Shown here one piece after another: positions 25,301 to 26,616 of a stretch of DNA of 26,616 nt (position 1 is its first letter; every line of letters starts with the position of its first letter). The stretch comes from Ophiothrix spiculata (taxonomy: Eukaryota; Echinodermata; Ophiuroidea; Amphilepidida; Ophiotrichidae). The stretch is from NCBI GenBank assembly GCA_000969725.1, contig JXSR01S009224.1; one strand, 5' to 3'. The position numbers were made by a program, and so were the translations under genes. The notes below the pieces were generated by a model. It was given only the letters and a program-made list of their open reading frames with translations. It was not told where the DNA came from and made no database searches.

Positions 25301-26616
25301 GTCATATTTTGTGTTGTTTGTGAGATTTTCGATTGAATCTTCAATATTCTAAAGCTGTTGCTGTTCAAATGAAAATGATGCGAAGAAATAAAAATATTTT
25401 AATTTATGATAAGCAAGAAAATAGCTTGAATAAATATAATACATTCCTAATTTAAAAGTCACTCAGTGAATGATACTAATCAAAAGGCTTGCTGATATTC
25501 TTTCTGTGCCAAATGTATTGGTGTTAGACTCAAGATCATTTCTAAAGACTCAAGATCATTTCTAAAAAAATTTAAATCTACCTTAAACAAGTACAGTGGT
25601 AGTCTTTGATAAGAAAGCGCTATAAAGGTAATATTTCTTCATTTAAAGAACTAAAACTTAATTTTACAACAAGAAATGCACCAGGAAACAGAAAGTTCAA
25701 AAACATTTCACACATATTTCTATAATTGATATATGCACGCTTCATTAACGTTCACTCCATCGCGATTAATGACCTACGATAATATAAACAACTACGATGA
25801 AAACAATGTACATATCAAAACAAGGTTATACATTGGGACCTGCCCACAAACAATAGTCACGAAGCTCCATATATTAGCACAAAGTCAAATAAATATTTTG
25901 TAGTTACACGTAAATCTCATTCATTCTGAATTTATTTGCCAAAATTCATTTCACAAAAGGTCTGACAAAACAGTTTAATAATGACCCACATTTTAGGATA
26001 CAGGAGTTACATCAAATTTACATACGACTGAAGCAAAAAAAACTTTGTGTTTCCCGTAACCCTACCGTATCTGAAAAAAGTGCTCCAAAAATATAGCATT
26101 TTACCATTAAATCGACTAAAATAAAATATATTAAAGGGACTGGCCTAGATTCTTCCCACACATTTTTTCCCTACATATTTTTTTTACATGAATCGGTAGA
26201 ACATGTTTATAGTAATATAACCTACAAGTAGTTTTCCATGATTTTGAGGAATATTGGAGAAAATTGCAATTCTTTACCTACTTTAATTTTTTTTTCGCCG
26301 GCGAAAAAAAGTGGTGTGAAAACAGTGTTTCTAGTTTGAAAACTTATAAAAATCTTGTTTCACTTGTGATGGCCAAACAAATCATTTTTGATGAAATTGT
26401 TTCTCTCTTAATATGTATTAAATTATCTCCTGGAGCTTTGTTTGATCTTTTATCTGGTAAAACCATCTGAGGTACAAAAGTTAGGATTTAGGAAACACAG
26501 AATAGCCACATATGCACCACCATCAAAGAATGATATATTGCAAATTAATTCTCTCTCAATTTGAGCCATTTCTGTGTAATTTTTTGCACTTTTTGGATTT
26601 TACTATACTTTTAAGC
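25301..26616. other. Right-hand intronic sequence without recognised genes
   Basis: A 20-base direct repeat of GACTCAAGATCATTTCTAAA occurs at about 25528-25567. A TTAAAGGGACTGGCCTAGA string near 26132 resembles one end of the 13407-13864 element type. I searched the minus strand for the expected TM1 exon of the TMC gene and did not find one. Small ORFs here have no splice support or motifs. Confidence 0.5.

Overview
This is a eukaryotic window: AT-rich, repeat-dense, with GT-AG introns, one run of N (11411-12274) and no operons, Shine-Dalgarno sites or long single-exon bacterial-type ORFs. The mix of many small terminal-inverted-repeat elements, LINE 3' ends and one widely spaced gene fits a marine invertebrate, perhaps an ambulacrarian or another deuterostome. 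I cannot fix the species from the sequence.

The only host gene I can support is the middle of a transmembrane channel-like (TMC) gene on the minus strand. It is closest, from memory, to the TMC7 branch. Seven exons read right to left: 23244-23365, 20216-20388, 17684-17831, 15644-15805, 6254-6420 (extendable to 6531 or 6642), 2683-2797 and 134-231. All six splice junctions between them agree in reading phase. Together they give 985 coding bases (about 328 codons), covering the first extracellular loop, TM2, the SYCNK/SWDF-type intracellular loop, TM3, TM4, TM5 and the conserved CWET..GQE..YKL block leading into TM6. The first TM exon and N-terminus lie beyond the right edge. The C-terminal exons lie beyond the left edge.

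The striking feature is that five of the seven exons carry short tandem duplications of the 3' splice site plus all or part of the exon's 5' portion: exon 1 (three acceptor copies), exon 2 (407-bp offset), exon 3 (180 bp), exon 5 (three copies, 111 bp each) and exon 6 (127 bp, plus a second duplication of 202 bp). The 180-bp and 111-bp units are exact multiples of three and free of stops, so alternative acceptor choice could add 60, 37 or 74 residues in frame. Differences among exon copies are mostly synonymous. That means either translated, selected copies or allelic segments falsely joined in the assembly.

The introns are packed with non-autonomous DNA transposons. They include several TTAA-flanked (piggyBac-like) MITEs, a TA-flanked mariner-like MITE, hAT-like elements, foldback elements, and a family with TTAGGCC/GGCCTAA ends whose copies sit right beside TMC splice donors. 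One 1.76-kb member carries spaced GTCACGCCTGTCACG repeats. Four non-LTR retrotransposon 3' fragments (8440-9289, 10520-10770, 10937-11410, 24899-25300), possibly a fifth at 22985-23180, two tRNA-like SINE fragments and a telomere-like (CCCTAA)n block bounded by inverted repeats fill most of the rest.
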